Shown here: piece after piece, positions 39,411 through 48,512 of the stretch
Numbering within the stretch: position 1 is the stretch's first letter
Layout of the letters: each line of letters opens with the position of its first letter
NCBI RefSeq assembly: GCF_001458115.1
Contig: NZ_CZRP01000011.1
Location: 310,001 to 374,000 of the forward strand
Origin: Gracilibacillus massiliensis
GTDB lineage: Bacteria; Bacillota; Bacilli; Bacillales; Amphibacillaceae
DNA length: 64,000 bases
Reading direction: 5' to 3'
Translations under genes and position numbers: made by a program
The notes under the pieces: generated by a model
Seen by the model: the letters and a program-made list of their open reading frames with translations, nothing else
Told to the model about the DNA's origin: nothing
Database searches by the model: none

Positions 39411-40403
39411 TTGAAAAAAGTGGTTAACAATGTCGATCATGTAGTGGAAGAAATGTTAGATGGTATTGTAACGACACACGCAGATTCTATCAAACGAATT
39501 GATAATACAACTGTGTTAGTTAGAGAGGATGCACCGATTAAAGATAAGGTGGGTTTAGTAAGTGGTGGAGGAAGTGGCCATGAGCCAGCACATGCTGGTT
39601 ATATCGGAGAGGGAATGTTAGATGCAGCAGTTGTAGGCGAAGTATTTACATCTCCCACCCCTGATCAAGTGTTAGAAGCAATTAAAGCTGTGGATAGCGG
39701 GGCAGGTGTTTTGCTGGTCATTAAGAATTACACCGGAGATGTTATGAATTTTGAAATGGCCGCAGAATTAGCAGAAGCAGAAGGCATTAACGTTGAAAAG
39801 GTCATTGTAAATGACGATGTTGCTGTCGAAGATAGTACCTTTACAACCGGTAGAAGAGGTATTGCTGGTACGGTTTTTGTTCACAAGATTGCTGGTGCTT
39901 TAGCAGAAACTGGGGCGAGTTTAGCAGAGGTTAAAGCTGTAGCAAATAAAGTGATAGCAAATGTACGTTCAATGGGTGTAGCTTTATCAGCTTGTACAGT
40001 TCCAGCAGCTGGAAAGCCCAGTTTTGCATTAGAAAATAATGAAATGGAAATAGGAATTGGTATTCATGGAGAACCTGGGATAGAGCGAGTATCATTACAA
40101 TCTGCAGATCAGATTACTGCTACTTTGCTTGAAAAAATTTTACTAGACATTGAATTTGAGGGCAGTGAAGTTGCCGTTATGATTAATGGTATGGGAGCAA
40201 CACCAGAAATGGAACTTTATATTGTTCAGCGTCAAGTAGCCAAATTATTAGAAAATAAAGGGATTACTATTTATAGAACTTGGATAGGAGAATATATGAC
40301 AGCTTTAGAAATGTCCGGTTTCTCTATTACTCTGTTAAAATTAGATGACCAGCTAAAAGATGGATTAAACGCTAATTCAAAGGCTTTAGCATTTAGGGTT
40401 TAA
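39411..40403 (+). CDS. dhaK: Dihydroxyacetone kinase subunit DhaK
   Basis: A 330-aa subunit that binds dihydroxyacetone covalently through a histidine. It has the N-terminal GLVSGGGSGHEPAHAGYIG and NYTGDVMNFEMAAELA; the substrate-binding His is expected in GIGIHGEPGIERV. Phosphate comes from PEP through the PTS, DhaM and DhaL. The start is TTG 39411 behind AGAGGTGATC. The gene heads a dhaKLM operon just after glpKD, so both oxidative routes from glycerol or dihydroxyacetone are grouped. Confidence 0.96.
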   Translation: MKKVVNNVDHVVEEMLDGIVTTHADSIKRIDNTTVLVREDAPIKDKVGLVSGGGSGHEPAHAGYIGEGMLDAAVVGEVFTSPTPDQVLEAIKAVDSGAGVLLVIKNYTGDVMNFEMAAELAEAEGINVEKVIVNDDVAVEDSTFTTGRRGIAGTVFVHKIAGALAETGASLAEVKAVANKVIANVRSMGVALSACTVPAAGKPSFALENNEMEIGIGIHGEPGIERVSLQSADQITATLLEKILLDIEFEGSEVAVMINGMGATPEMELYIVQRQVAKLLENKGITIYRTWIGEYMTALEMSGFSITLLKLDDQLKDGLNANSKALAFRV

Positions 40404-40449
40404 CTGAAATAAAAGTTTAGTATCGTAATAAAAAATAAAGGAGCAAACT

Positions 40450-41070
40450 ATGATTATTTTAACGGTTGAACAAACGAAACAATGGATGAAAGAAATTCAG
40501 AAAAGGATGGAAGAAAATAAAGAGCAGTTAACAGCATTAGACCAAGCGATTGGAGATGGAGACCATGGTATTAATATGGCTCGAGGCTTCAATGAAGTTG
40601 TAAATAAAATTGATGATACAGACTATGATTCGGTGGCAGATGTTTTAAAGTCAGCAGCAATGACGTTAACAGCTAAAGTTGGAGGAGCTTCTGGTCCATT
40701 ATATGGAACCGCTTTTTTAAAAATGTCGATGGCTATGCAAGATAAAGAAGTCAATCAGCAAAATTTTAAAGCCGCTATCGATGCAGCACTTGCAGGTATT
40801 AAAATGCGAGGGCATGCAGAATTCGGTGAAAAGACAATGTACGACGTCTGGTATCAAGTTGCTGAATTTTTAGCATCAGAAAACGTAGAAGATTGGGAAG
40901 AAATGATCGAAGCTTGCCAGGCAACAATTGAAGATACCAGGGAGATGGTTGCGACTAAAGGAAGAGCTTCCTATTTAAAAGAAAGAACTCTAGGTCACGT
41001 TGACCCTGGTTCAATGTCTTCTTTTTATATTTTTGAAGCATTGGTAGCTGTAATAGAAGTGGGGGATTGA
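40450..41070 (+). CDS. dhaL: Dihydroxyacetone kinase subunit DhaL
   Basis: A 206-aa ADP-binding subunit. The motif AIGDGDHGINMARG holds the Asp residues that bind Mg-ADP, and LGHVDPGSMSS lies near the C-terminus. It carries phosphate from DhaM to dihydroxyacetone bound on DhaK. The gene follows dhaK by 46 bp with an AAAGGAG ribosome site and precedes dhaM by 4 bp. Confidence 0.96.
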   Translation: MIILTVEQTKQWMKEIQKRMEENKEQLTALDQAIGDGDHGINMARGFNEVVNKIDDTDYDSVADVLKSAAMTLTAKVGGASGPLYGTAFLKMSMAMQDKEVNQQNFKAAIDAALAGIKMRGHAEFGEKTMYDVWYQVAEFLASENVEDWEEMIEACQATIEDTREMVATKGRASYLKERTLGHVDPGSMSSFYIFEALVAVIEVGD

Positions 41071-41074
41071 AACG

Positions 41075-41464
41075 ATGTCAGATAAAGTAGGTATTGTTAT
41101 CATTTCGCACAGTCCAAAGATCGGTGATGGCGTTTTCGATCTTATAAAGCAAGTTATTACCGGAGTACCAATTGCAGTCGCGGCAGGAACAGATGACAAT
41201 AAAATTGGAACAAGTATGGAAAAAATTAAGGATGCGATTGAACAGGTAGATAGCGGTAACGGTGTATTATTAATGTATGATCTAGGTAGTGCCAAAATGA
41301 ATGCTGAAATGTCAATCGAATTTTCAGAGTCTACCAATGTTCAACTTGCAGATCACATACCGCTTGTAGAAGGCTCCTACATTGCCGCAGTTGAAGCAAA
41401 CTTGGGTAAATCTCTTCAAGAAATACGAAAAAGTTTACAAAAAATAGAAATAACTGAGATGTGA
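41075..41464 (+). CDS. dhaM: PTS-dependent phosphotransfer subunit DhaM
   Basis: A 129-aa EIIA-mannose-like protein. VIISHSPKIGDG holds the phosphoacceptor His, and GTDDNKIGTSMEKI and GVLLMYDLGSAKMNAE are family segments. It passes phosphate from HPr to DhaL. It is the short single-domain form, without fused HPr or EI domains. It closes the dhaKLM operon and is followed by a strong hairpin. Confidence 0.95.
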   Translation: MSDKVGIVIISHSPKIGDGVFDLIKQVITGVPIAVAAGTDDNKIGTSMEKIKDAIEQVDSGNGVLLMYDLGSAKMNAEMSIEFSESTNVQLADHIPLVEGSYIAAVEANLGKSLQEIRKSLQKIEITEM

Positions 41465-41543
41465 AAAAGATATGCTTCATCACTGGCAAGCTAAGAATCG
41501 TGTTAGTAAAAAAGTGAGTAAGTTTAAAAAATCATTAAAAAAA

Positions 41544-41586
41544 TCCCTTTATAGTAAAACAGGTTTTGCTGTTTACTATAAAGGGA
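41544..41586. terminator. Bidirectional terminator between dhaM and the hydrolase gene
   Basis: TCCCTTTATAGTAAA pairs with TTTACTATAAAGGGA (41544-41558 with 41572-41586), extended inward by ACAG/CTGT. It lies between convergent genes. The T run is best for the minus strand (TTTTTTTAATGA). Confidence 0.85.
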
Positions 41587-41621
41587 CAATCAATATCCAT
41601 TTCATTTCTCTGTTCTATAGT

Positions 41622-43640
41622 TTATAAAATTGTATATAAAGCTGTATTTGCTAGTGTAATCATTGTCATTAGGATTGTATTCAGAAATGTTCCAACGTAC
41701 ACATTTCCTGTTTTTCGATAGAAGTATCGATTAAATACTGCTGCGATTAGGAGTACTGGCACTAAGCCAATAACTATAATAGATGACAGTGATTCTGCAG
41801 GATAACCTGCTACACCTGTGGTAAATAATAAACCATAATGATAGCCTAAATACAGCATTAAGCCACCAATAAACATGAGAATTGCCACGATGTAGCCTTT
41901 TAAACCTTCGAATTTCTTACTCGCCGTATTTATATTAACGGATAAACCTACTACAAAATAGTATATGAAGAATAATGGTGCATATTTTAGCAATGCTACG
42001 ACATGATGTCCTTCAAATGTTTTTACCGCAAATGTCCATAGACGGAAATCTGTCTTGAATATCGCATCAATTAAGAATAGAAGGGCATAACCAATAATTA
42101 CTGCGATAACCGCTGTTGTTAGTCCAGCAATAATTGATTTTATGCTTGCTTTCACACCATAATTTGCTATAGTGGCACCCTCGGCTTTCTTGGTAACAAA
42201 ATGGTGGACCACTATAATCATTAAGGTTATGATCGCAACATTAATTGCCCAATAGACAATAGGATTCCCTGTTGGGGCACCTAAAAACTCATTGACATCA
42301 ATTAGTGTACTCTGATTTCTTAAATAAAAATACTGTATCAGACTCAATACAAGCATAAATATCGATGCCGCTTTAATATTTTTGTTTGCATTTTTAATAA
42401 GAGCATAAATAACTAGTACAGCTGATACAAGAATAACAATCATGCTAACTTGGCGAACAAGCCTCATTCCTGTCATATCTCCACTGTAGAAAGTAGTGAA
42501 TAATAATGCTGGAAATAGCGCGCCAAATAACATTAAAATTAGATTTGTTAACCGACCACCAGGTGTCTTCGGAGCTGGAAGTGGTGCAGGTTTTGATGTG
42601 AAAACATTATTTAAGAATGGCAGTTTTGTTAGTAAATTGATCACAGGAATAAATAGCAAAAAGAACCCTATTAATGCTAAGAATGAGAACCACTCTTTAT
42701 ACATCCATGACTGGCTTTCTTCACCAGTAGTCACCAAGTTGTTATAATCAGCGAATGCCATATCATAAAAATCTATTACATGTCCTGTAGTAGTCATTGA
42801 AAAGTGATTCCAAGGGTGTGTTTCATTTGGCTGATAAATAATTCTCGTCCCATCATCTACTTGATAAGCTTCACCAGCGACTGCATTTTCAGGATTCCCT
42901 AAAAAGGCTTGTCCTTCTTCCGTAGATACATAATCTTTCTTCACAACTGGTTGACCGGCCCCTGCTGCCTCAGCATCAAAGAAAAATTCATCATAAACAC
43001 CTGCGATTTTCCCAGCTGTCCTTGGCCCATACGCAGCAACAATGTCTTCCACACTATATTCTAAGGCCTTTATCCACTGGTAATCAGAACCCATCGTTAA
43101 ATAACTATTAATTTTTCGTATACCGGTTTCTTCAAAAGCCATTTCATCAAGAATAACCGCATGTGTAGATGAGAAGCCGCCCATCGAATGACCCGAAACA
43201 GAAATAATACCATTACCATTTTCATCCTTCAATACGTAATCTTGTTCATACACATACTGAACGGCATCATAGATTGAATTCGGCCAGAAGGAGAAGAATG
43301 GAATCGGTTTTTCCATGGTTCCTACAGAATGACCGTGATCATATTGGTCTAAAGCCAACACAACATAACCTCTTTTAGACATTTCAATAGCTTGTGGTGC
43401 TTGCATTTCAGCCGAGTTTAAATAACCGTGAGTTGCAACGATCGTTGGTCTCGGTTGTTCATCAGCTCCGTCTGGTTTATATAATAGACCTGATAATTGA
43501 CCACTAGCAGTTTCAAAAGATATCCTCGATACATCCACCTCTCCACTAGAACTATTGGATTGATAAGCAATAAAACTACCAATAAAAACGAGTAACAATG
43601 ATACAAGCAATAAAACGATCGATTTCTTTAAATTACCCAT
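41622..43640 (-). CDS. Alpha/beta-hydrolase fused to a multi-helix membrane domain
   Basis: A 672-aa protein. An N-terminal membrane helix (about 8-25) precedes an alpha/beta-hydrolase domain (about 45-300) with nucleophile elbow SVSGHSMGGFSSTH. The remaining half holds roughly nine to ten hydrophobic helices. The hydrolase part resembles dienelactone hydrolase or peptidase S9-type esterases; its substrate is unknown. ATG 43640 follows AAGGAGGAT, better than the alternative start 15 bp upstream. A cre-overlapped promoter (43782-43810) and a strong terminator (43684-43747) lie between it and the Gfo/Idh gene upstream, so it may be expressed by read-through or from a nearer promoter. Confidence 0.75.
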   Translation of the reverse strand: MGNLKKSIVLLLVSLLLVFIGSFIAYQSNSSSGEVDVSRISFETASGQLSGLLYKPDGADEQPRPTIVATHGYLNSAEMQAPQAIEMSKRGYVVLALDQYDHGHSVGTMEKPIPFFSFWPNSIYDAVQYVYEQDYVLKDENGNGIISVSGHSMGGFSSTHAVILDEMAFEETGIRKINSYLTMGSDYQWIKALEYSVEDIVAAYGPRTAGKIAGVYDEFFFDAEAAGAGQPVVKKDYVSTEEGQAFLGNPENAVAGEAYQVDDGTRIIYQPNETHPWNHFSMTTTGHVIDFYDMAFADYNNLVTTGEESQSWMYKEWFSFLALIGFFLLFIPVINLLTKLPFLNNVFTSKPAPLPAPKTPGGRLTNLILMLFGALFPALLFTTFYSGDMTGMRLVRQVSMIVILVSAVLVIYALIKNANKNIKAASIFMLVLSLIQYFYLRNQSTLIDVNEFLGAPTGNPIVYWAINVAIITLMIIVVHHFVTKKAEGATIANYGVKASIKSIIAGLTTAVIAVIIGYALLFLIDAIFKTDFRLWTFAVKTFEGHHVVALLKYAPLFFIYYFVVGLSVNINTASKKFEGLKGYIVAILMFIGGLMLYLGYHYGLLFTTGVAGYPAESLSSIIVIGLVPVLLIAAVFNRYFYRKTGNVYVGTFLNTILMTMITLANTALYTIL

Positions 43641-43683
43641 AATATCCTCCTTCATATTATATTGTTAACAAATGTAATTAAGA

Positions 43684-43747
43684 TAAAAAAAAAAGACACA
43701 TTAAACCCCCTTGAATTTAAAAAATATCCAAAGAAATTAATGTGTCT
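43684..43747 (-). terminator. Terminator/attenuator before the hydrolase gene
   Basis: On the minus strand AGACACATTAA (43737-43747 side) pairs with TTAATGTGTCT (43694-43704) across a 32-nt loop and is followed by ten T. It can end the Gfo/Idh transcript, and also the short transcript predicted from the promoter at 43782-43810. The loop contains AAGGGGG followed by an ATG and a seven-codon frame inside the 3' arm. Confidence 0.75.
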
Positions 43748-43781
43748 CCAAATCTCATCACAAAATATTAACTTAAAATTT

Positions 43782-43810
43782 AGTATACATTTATTTGTTA
43801 ACGCTGTCAA
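43782..43810 (-). promoter_or_regulatory. Promoter overlapped by a CcpA cre site
   Basis: Read on the minus strand, TTGACA (43805-43810), a 17-bp spacer and TATACT (43782-43787) form a near-ideal promoter. TGACAGCGTTAACA (43796-43809) fits the cre consensus TGWNANCGNTNWCA and covers the -35 box and spacer. A start near 43775 would give a ~90-nt RNA ending at the terminator, or a leader of the hydrolase gene. Confidence 0.65.
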
Positions 43811-43857
43811 TTTAAAACATTAGACCATAGTCTCAGGCCCTTTTTCCTGAAATTGTT

Positions 43858-45039
43858 TTATACTTTTACTATATCTCCCGCTGTGCTCCATTCGATGCCT
43901 AGGTCGTTCGGTAAGCAAAATTGGTGGTAGCATTGTTTTAACGTTTCATCAAGTCCTTGGACGGTTGTTAATTTGTTTTCTTCATTATACGCAACCCAAT
44001 GCACCGGGAAATTTGGAATGTCTTGAACCGATTGATGCATGCCGTAAATTGCTTGAACATGCGCTCTTGCTGCTTCAGGTCCACATAATATACTCTGATC
44101 TTCCGATTGGATCGCTTTTATCATGACCCCTAACTTTGCTAAATGATTCTGCTCAGGATCCTCGTATACTTTTTCTTTTCCATCATGCCATTTTGCTACA
44201 ATTTCACTTCTCTCGCCATCTGGATGATATGTTATGGTTGCATCCTCAAATTCTAGCTTGTACTTTGGACGGTGCTCATCCGCCACGGCATGTGATGCAA
44301 GATAAATGATCTCCACGTCGTTTTTAGTATGTAAATGAACGGCACAAGTATCAAATGTTTCAATCGGATTCGCACGATATAATTCGGCAGAAATTTGATC
44401 AATTTCAGCACTTTTTTCAATTTTATCACCAGATAAATATAATAAATGATGCAAGAAATGAGCTGTGGCATTATTAGCGACACTGTCAAAAATCATATCA
44501 CCATTCGGACTAAATTTTTTCCCTGCCCATCCAGAGCGATTAAAATAATCAGCATTTCGTGGCCACAATACGAGGCTTTTCATTCTTAACGGTCTACCAA
44601 ACTGTCCTTTGAGAATATCTTGTTTCAGTTCTTGTACTGAATCGGTGAATGACCAATTGAAACCAATTGCTAATTTTTTGTTTGTGCGATCTCTCGTCTC
44701 GATCATTTCCTGTAAATGCTTAGGATTTGCGGTAGCAGGCTTTTCACAAAGTACATGACTACCTTTTTCCATGGCTAGACATGCTTGATCCCTATGTAAA
44801 TGAATCGGGGTAGAAATGATCGCCAAATCAGCTTTATTTTCTTTATAAAAATCTTCTAATGAATCATAAATAGGTATGTTTCGATCGATGATTTCTTGAT
44901 GATAGTTCGACCTTTTTGGAGCAACATCGACAACACCTTCCACTAATGCGCTTTCATTTTCTTTGCTGAATAGGCTTTTTAAATAGACGTTTCCATAACC
45001 ACCAATTCCGACTAACACAATGGAAACTACGGTTTTCAT
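43858..45039 (-). CDS. Gfo/Idh/MocA-family oxidoreductase (first)
   Basis: A 393-aa NAD(P)-dependent sugar dehydrogenase-like protein. The Rossmann motif is VLVGIGGYGNVYLKSLF, and the family motif is HVLCEKPATANPKHL with the active-site Lys of EKP. Members oxidise or isomerise sugars, inositols and keto-sugars. It is divergent from the AraC-type gene (138 bp between starts), which probably regulates it. A second Gfo/Idh protein is encoded at 46170-47321, so two oxidation steps or one forward and one reverse step may occur in this pathway (inference). Confidence 0.9.
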   Translation of the reverse strand: MKTVVSIVLVGIGGYGNVYLKSLFSKENESALVEGVVDVAPKRSNYHQEIIDRNIPIYDSLEDFYKENKADLAIISTPIHLHRDQACLAMEKGSHVLCEKPATANPKHLQEMIETRDRTNKKLAIGFNWSFTDSVQELKQDILKGQFGRPLRMKSLVLWPRNADYFNRSGWAGKKFSPNGDMIFDSVANNATAHFLHHLLYLSGDKIEKSAEIDQISAELYRANPIETFDTCAVHLHTKNDVEIIYLASHAVADEHRPKYKLEFEDATITYHPDGERSEIVAKWHDGKEKVYEDPEQNHLAKLGVMIKAIQSEDQSILCGPEAARAHVQAIYGMHQSVQDIPNFPVHWVAYNEENKLTTVQGLDETLKQCYHQFCLPNDLGIEWSTAGDIVKV

Positions 45040-45177
45040 AATGAAATCTCCTCACTTTTTGCTTTTTTAAAATATAATACATTATAATAGAATATATCAT
45101 AACTTCCTAATTTTCGCAGTAGCGCTTGATAAATTACTAGAAATTATGCAAAATAATCTGATAAGTGGGGGAAGTGT

Positions 45178-45987
45178 ATGCTAAGAGATATTTTAATAGA
45201 ACCGTTTGGTGTTCAATTATATGAAAGTAAACACCATGCAGGGGACAGAATAGAAGAACACCACCATCAAGTGTACCAGTTAATTTATACATTAGAAGGT
45301 ACAGGACAAATTCGTTTAAATGGAAAAGAATATCAACTTGTACACGATCATTTAACGTTTATAACACCGTTAACACCACATGCGATTGTGTCTGATCATA
45401 AATTAACGGTATTAGTATTAGCTTTTGACCAGCGCGTGATTAATTCTACTAATCAGAAGTTGTTCGAAAAGTCTTTGTTTGAATCAAAGTTCATTGGATT
45501 AAATCCATTTAATAGTAGTGAGATTCGCCAATTATTAAGGACTATGCTGTATGAACAATCAAATCACAGCCTTCATCAGGAGATTGCACTAAAAATCTAT
45601 TTATCGCAATTACTCTTGTTGATTTCCCGTGGCGAAAAAAACTGGGAAACAAAAGATGCGAATACACTTAGAGCGGACCGGTTACGAGATTATATCGATT
45701 CCCATTATTATGACTGGATTCATGCTGAGGATCTTGCTTCAAGATTAGGAATCAGTACGCGACATATGAACACTATTTTTAAAGAAACGTATAATATGAC
45801 ACCTATTCAATATTTAACAGAGGTTCGCGTAGGATTAGCTAAAAAAATGTTAGTGGAGACGGATAAAGACATTGCATCGATCTGTTTTGAGGTCGGCTTT
45901 GAATCTATATCTACTTTTTATCGAGCATTTAAAAACATAACAGCTATATCACCTAATAAGTATCGGACCAATCAAAAGCACAGTTGA
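45178..45987 (+). CDS. AraC-family transcriptional regulator
   Basis: A 269-aa regulator. An N-terminal cupin (about 15-90: HHAGDRIEEHHHQVYQLIYTLEG) should bind the effector. A C-terminal AraC double helix-turn-helix (about 165-262) reads DLASRLGISTRHMNTIFKET and IASICFEVGFESISTFYRAF. It sits between the two Gfo/Idh genes and is divergent from the first, so it probably controls both transcription units in response to the pathway sugar. The ribosome site GTGGGGGAAG precedes ATG 45178. A small tandem array overlaps its stop codon. Confidence 0.92.
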   Translation: MLRDILIEPFGVQLYESKHHAGDRIEEHHHQVYQLIYTLEGTGQIRLNGKEYQLVHDHLTFITPLTPHAIVSDHKLTVLVLAFDQRVINSTNQKLFEKSLFESKFIGLNPFNSSEIRQLLRTMLYEQSNHSLHQEIALKIYLSQLLLLISRGEKNWETKDANTLRADRLRDYIDSHYYDWIHAEDLASRLGISTRHMNTIFKETYNMTPIQYLTEVRVGLAKKMLVETDKDIASICFEVGFESISTFYRAFKNITAISPNKYRTNQKHS

Positions 45988-46056
45988 TAGTAAATCATTA
46001 GAAGTTGCCAGTAAATCGTGAAAGTTGCCAGTAAATACGCTGAAGTCGCCAGTAAT
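45981..46056. repeat. Four-unit array related to the glpD-dhaK array (AAGTTGCCAGTAAA)
   Basis: Units start at 45981 (degenerate, overlapping the araC-type stop), 46002, 46022 and 46043, a period of 20-21 bp. The core AAGTTGCCAGTAAA differs from the core at 39205 mainly by GT/TG at positions 5-6. Confidence 0.75.
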
Positions 46057-46169
46057 CCCATCAATAAATTCATTTCCGATTTTAAGAAATTCGTTCTTAG
46101 ATTAATAAGACGGATTTTTTTTATTGCGTTAACATAGAGGTATCATAGCAATTGAAAGGGGAAAACAAA

Positions 46170-47321
46170 ATGGCGCAGCAAAAAATCGGGATTATTATGA
46201 ATGGTGTAACAGGAAGAATGGGCACGAATCAACACTTAATTCGTTCAATTAAAGCGATTAGAGAACAAGGTGGCGTATTATTAAAAAATGAAGATACATT
46301 AATGCCAGATCCTATTTTGATTGGTCGAAACGAGAAAAAATTGAAAGCGTTAGCAGAAGCGCATGGTATTGAACGTTATTCAACAGATTTAGAAGCAGCT
46401 CTTGCTGATGACTATAATGTGATCTATTTTGATTCACAGACAACCGTTCGACGTGCAGATAGTATTAAGCAAGCAATTGCAGCAGGAAAACATATTTACT
46501 GTGAAAAACCGACGGCAACGAATTTAGAAGGTTCTGTTGAACTAGCAAAATTAGCTAGAGAAGCTGGTGTGAAAAATGGCGTAGTACAAGATAAATTATT
46601 TTTACCTGGTTTATTAAAGTTAAAACGATTAATTGATTCCGGCTTTTTCGGAAAAATGTTGTCCGTAAGAATGGAATTTGGTTATTGGGTGTTTGAAGGA
46701 GATTGGCAGGAAGGTCAGCGTCCATCATGGAATTATCGCAAGGAAGATGGTGGTGGTATTATCGTTGACATGTTTGCACATTGGCGTTATGTGATTGATA
46801 ATTTATTTGGAAATGTGAAGTCTGTATCCTGTTTAGGTGCGACACATATTCCAGAGCGTGTAGATGAAAACGGAGATAGATACAAAGCAACAGCAGACGA
46901 TGCTGCTTACGGTACATTTGAATTAGATAATGGTGTTGTCGTGCAGGCAAATTCATCTTGGGCGGTACGTGTAAATCGCGATGATTTATTAACAATTCAA
47001 GTCGATGGAACGGAAGGCAGTGCAGTAGCTGGTCTTCGCGATTGTAAAGTACAACATCGTGTGAACACACCGAAACCTACCTGGAATCCAGACATTGAGA
47101 ATCCGTTTGATTTTGAAGCACAATGGCAGAAAGTACCGACAAATGATGTGTTTGACAATGGATTCAAAGTACAATGGGAGCAATTTCTTAAGCACGTAGT
47201 TGAGGACGCGGAATTCCCGTGGGATTTATTAGAAGGAGCAAAAGGTACTCAACTATCTGACCTTGGCTTAAAATCGTGGGAAGAAAGACGTTGGGTGGAT
47301 GTACCAGAAATCAAATTGTAA
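46170..47321 (+). CDS. Gfo/Idh/MocA-family oxidoreductase (second)
   Basis: A 383-aa NAD(P)-dependent enzyme. It starts KIGIIMNGVTGRMGTNQHLI, a less usual nucleotide-binding loop, and has GKHIYCEKPTATNLEGSVEL with the EKP lysine. The middle part YRKEDGGGIIVDMFAHWRYV carries likely substrate-site residues. ATG 46170 follows AAAGGGGAAAA; the upstream in-frame codon at 46152 has no ribosome site. It is the first gene of a three-gene operon with a DUF993 protein (12 bp later) and a TIM-barrel isomerase, which suggests oxidation as the opening step of a sugar pathway (inference). Confidence 0.9.
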   Translation: MAQQKIGIIMNGVTGRMGTNQHLIRSIKAIREQGGVLLKNEDTLMPDPILIGRNEKKLKALAEAHGIERYSTDLEAALADDYNVIYFDSQTTVRRADSIKQAIAAGKHIYCEKPTATNLEGSVELAKLAREAGVKNGVVQDKLFLPGLLKLKRLIDSGFFGKMLSVRMEFGYWVFEGDWQEGQRPSWNYRKEDGGGIIVDMFAHWRYVIDNLFGNVKSVSCLGATHIPERVDENGDRYKATADDAAYGTFELDNGVVVQANSSWAVRVNRDDLLTIQVDGTEGSAVAGLRDCKVQHRVNTPKPTWNPDIENPFDFEAQWQKVPTNDVFDNGFKVQWEQFLKHVVEDAEFPWDLLEGAKGTQLSDLGLKSWEERRWVDVPEIKL

Positions 47322-47333
47322 GGAGGTAGTAGA

Positions 47334-48512
47334 ATGACAAAGCTAATTTTACCAAATAAGGATCGCAAACTATACACATATGAAGCAAGTCCATTCACAC
47401 CTTTTGACATACCAAAAGATAAACCTTTTCAAAAAAGGACAGCATATTCAGCTGCACATGTGGTCGCTGATCCATTAGCTGACGCAGATCCGACCTTACA
47501 TTCTCAAATTGATTGGGATAAAACGATGGCATACCGTCATTACTTATGGTCACTTGGATTATCAGTTGCTGAAGCAATGGATACCGCACAACGTGGAATG
47601 GGGTTAAGTTGGGAAGGCGCTAAAGAACTAATATCTCGTTCGATTAAAGAAGCTAAGTCTGTTAGTGGTAACATCGCAAGTGGTGTTGGGACAGATCATC
47701 TAGAAGTTTCTTCAACTGTTACTTTAGAAGATGTCGAACAAGCATACGAAGAACAGGTTTCATTTGTCGAAGGTGAAGGCGGAAAAATTATCTTAATGGC
47801 AAGTCGTGCACTTGCAGCTTGTGCAAAAGGACCAGAAGATTATCAACGCGTTTATAATAAAATTTTACAAAATGTTTCAGAGCCAGTTATCTTACACTGG
47901 TTAGGAGATAAGTTTGATCCAGCATTAAAAGGTTATTGGGGTCATCAAGACATAGACGAGGCCATGGATGTCTGTTTACAAATTATTCGTGATAATGAAT
48001 CAAAGGTAGATGGAATTAAAATCTCGCTTCTAGATGATCAGAAGGAGATCGAAATGCGTAGACGTTTACCAGATAGTGTGCGCATGTATACAGGGGATGA
48101 TTTTAATTATCCAGAATTAATTAAAGGTGATGAAAAAGGGTATAGTCATGCCTTACTAGGAATCTTTGATGCGATAGCACCAGCGGCGGCAGCAGCTATG
48201 CATGCTCTAGATGCAGGAGATCTTCAAAAATATGATCAACTTCTGGAAAAAACGGTACCATTATCACGTCATATTTTCCAAGCACCAACCTTCTCCTATA
48301 AAACAGGTGTTGTCTTTATGGCATACTTAAACGGTCACCAAGATCACTTCCGTATGATTGGCGGAAAAGAAAGTGCGCGCTCTATTGTTCATTTATCGGA
48401 TCTATTTGTAATGGCTGACGAGGCAGGACTCCTCAGAGATCCAGAAATGGCAACAAAAAGAATGCAACTGGCACTTGAATTAGCGGGTGTTAAGCAGGAG
48501 GGTCACCGATGA
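47334..48512 (+). CDS. DUF993 family, DapA-like aldolase fold
   Basis: A 392-aa protein recognised as DUF993, a family related to dihydrodipicolinate synthase and other class I aldolases. Notable segments are SAAHVVADPLADADPTLHSQIDWDKTMAYRHYLWSLGL (split here only by description), ILHWLGDKFDPALKGYWGHQ and the Lys-containing VDGIKISLLDD, where a Schiff-base lysine would be expected. No reaction is established to my knowledge. Its place between a dehydrogenase and an isomerase suggests carbon-carbon cleavage of an oxidised sugar (inference). It overlaps the next gene by ATGA. Confidence 0.8.
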   Translation: MTKLILPNKDRKLYTYEASPFTPFDIPKDKPFQKRTAYSAAHVVADPLADADPTLHSQIDWDKTMAYRHYLWSLGLSVAEAMDTAQRGMGLSWEGAKELISRSIKEAKSVSGNIASGVGTDHLEVSSTVTLEDVEQAYEEQVSFVEGEGGKIILMASRALAACAKGPEDYQRVYNKILQNVSEPVILHWLGDKFDPALKGYWGHQDIDEAMDVCLQIIRDNESKVDGIKISLLDDQKEIEMRRRLPDSVRMYTGDDFNYPELIKGDEKGYSHALLGIFDAIAPAAAAAMHALDAGDLQKYDQLLEKTVPLSRHIFQAPTFSYKTGVVFMAYLNGHQDHFRMIGGKESARSIVHLSDLFVMADEAGLLRDPEMATKRMQLALELAGVKQEGHR

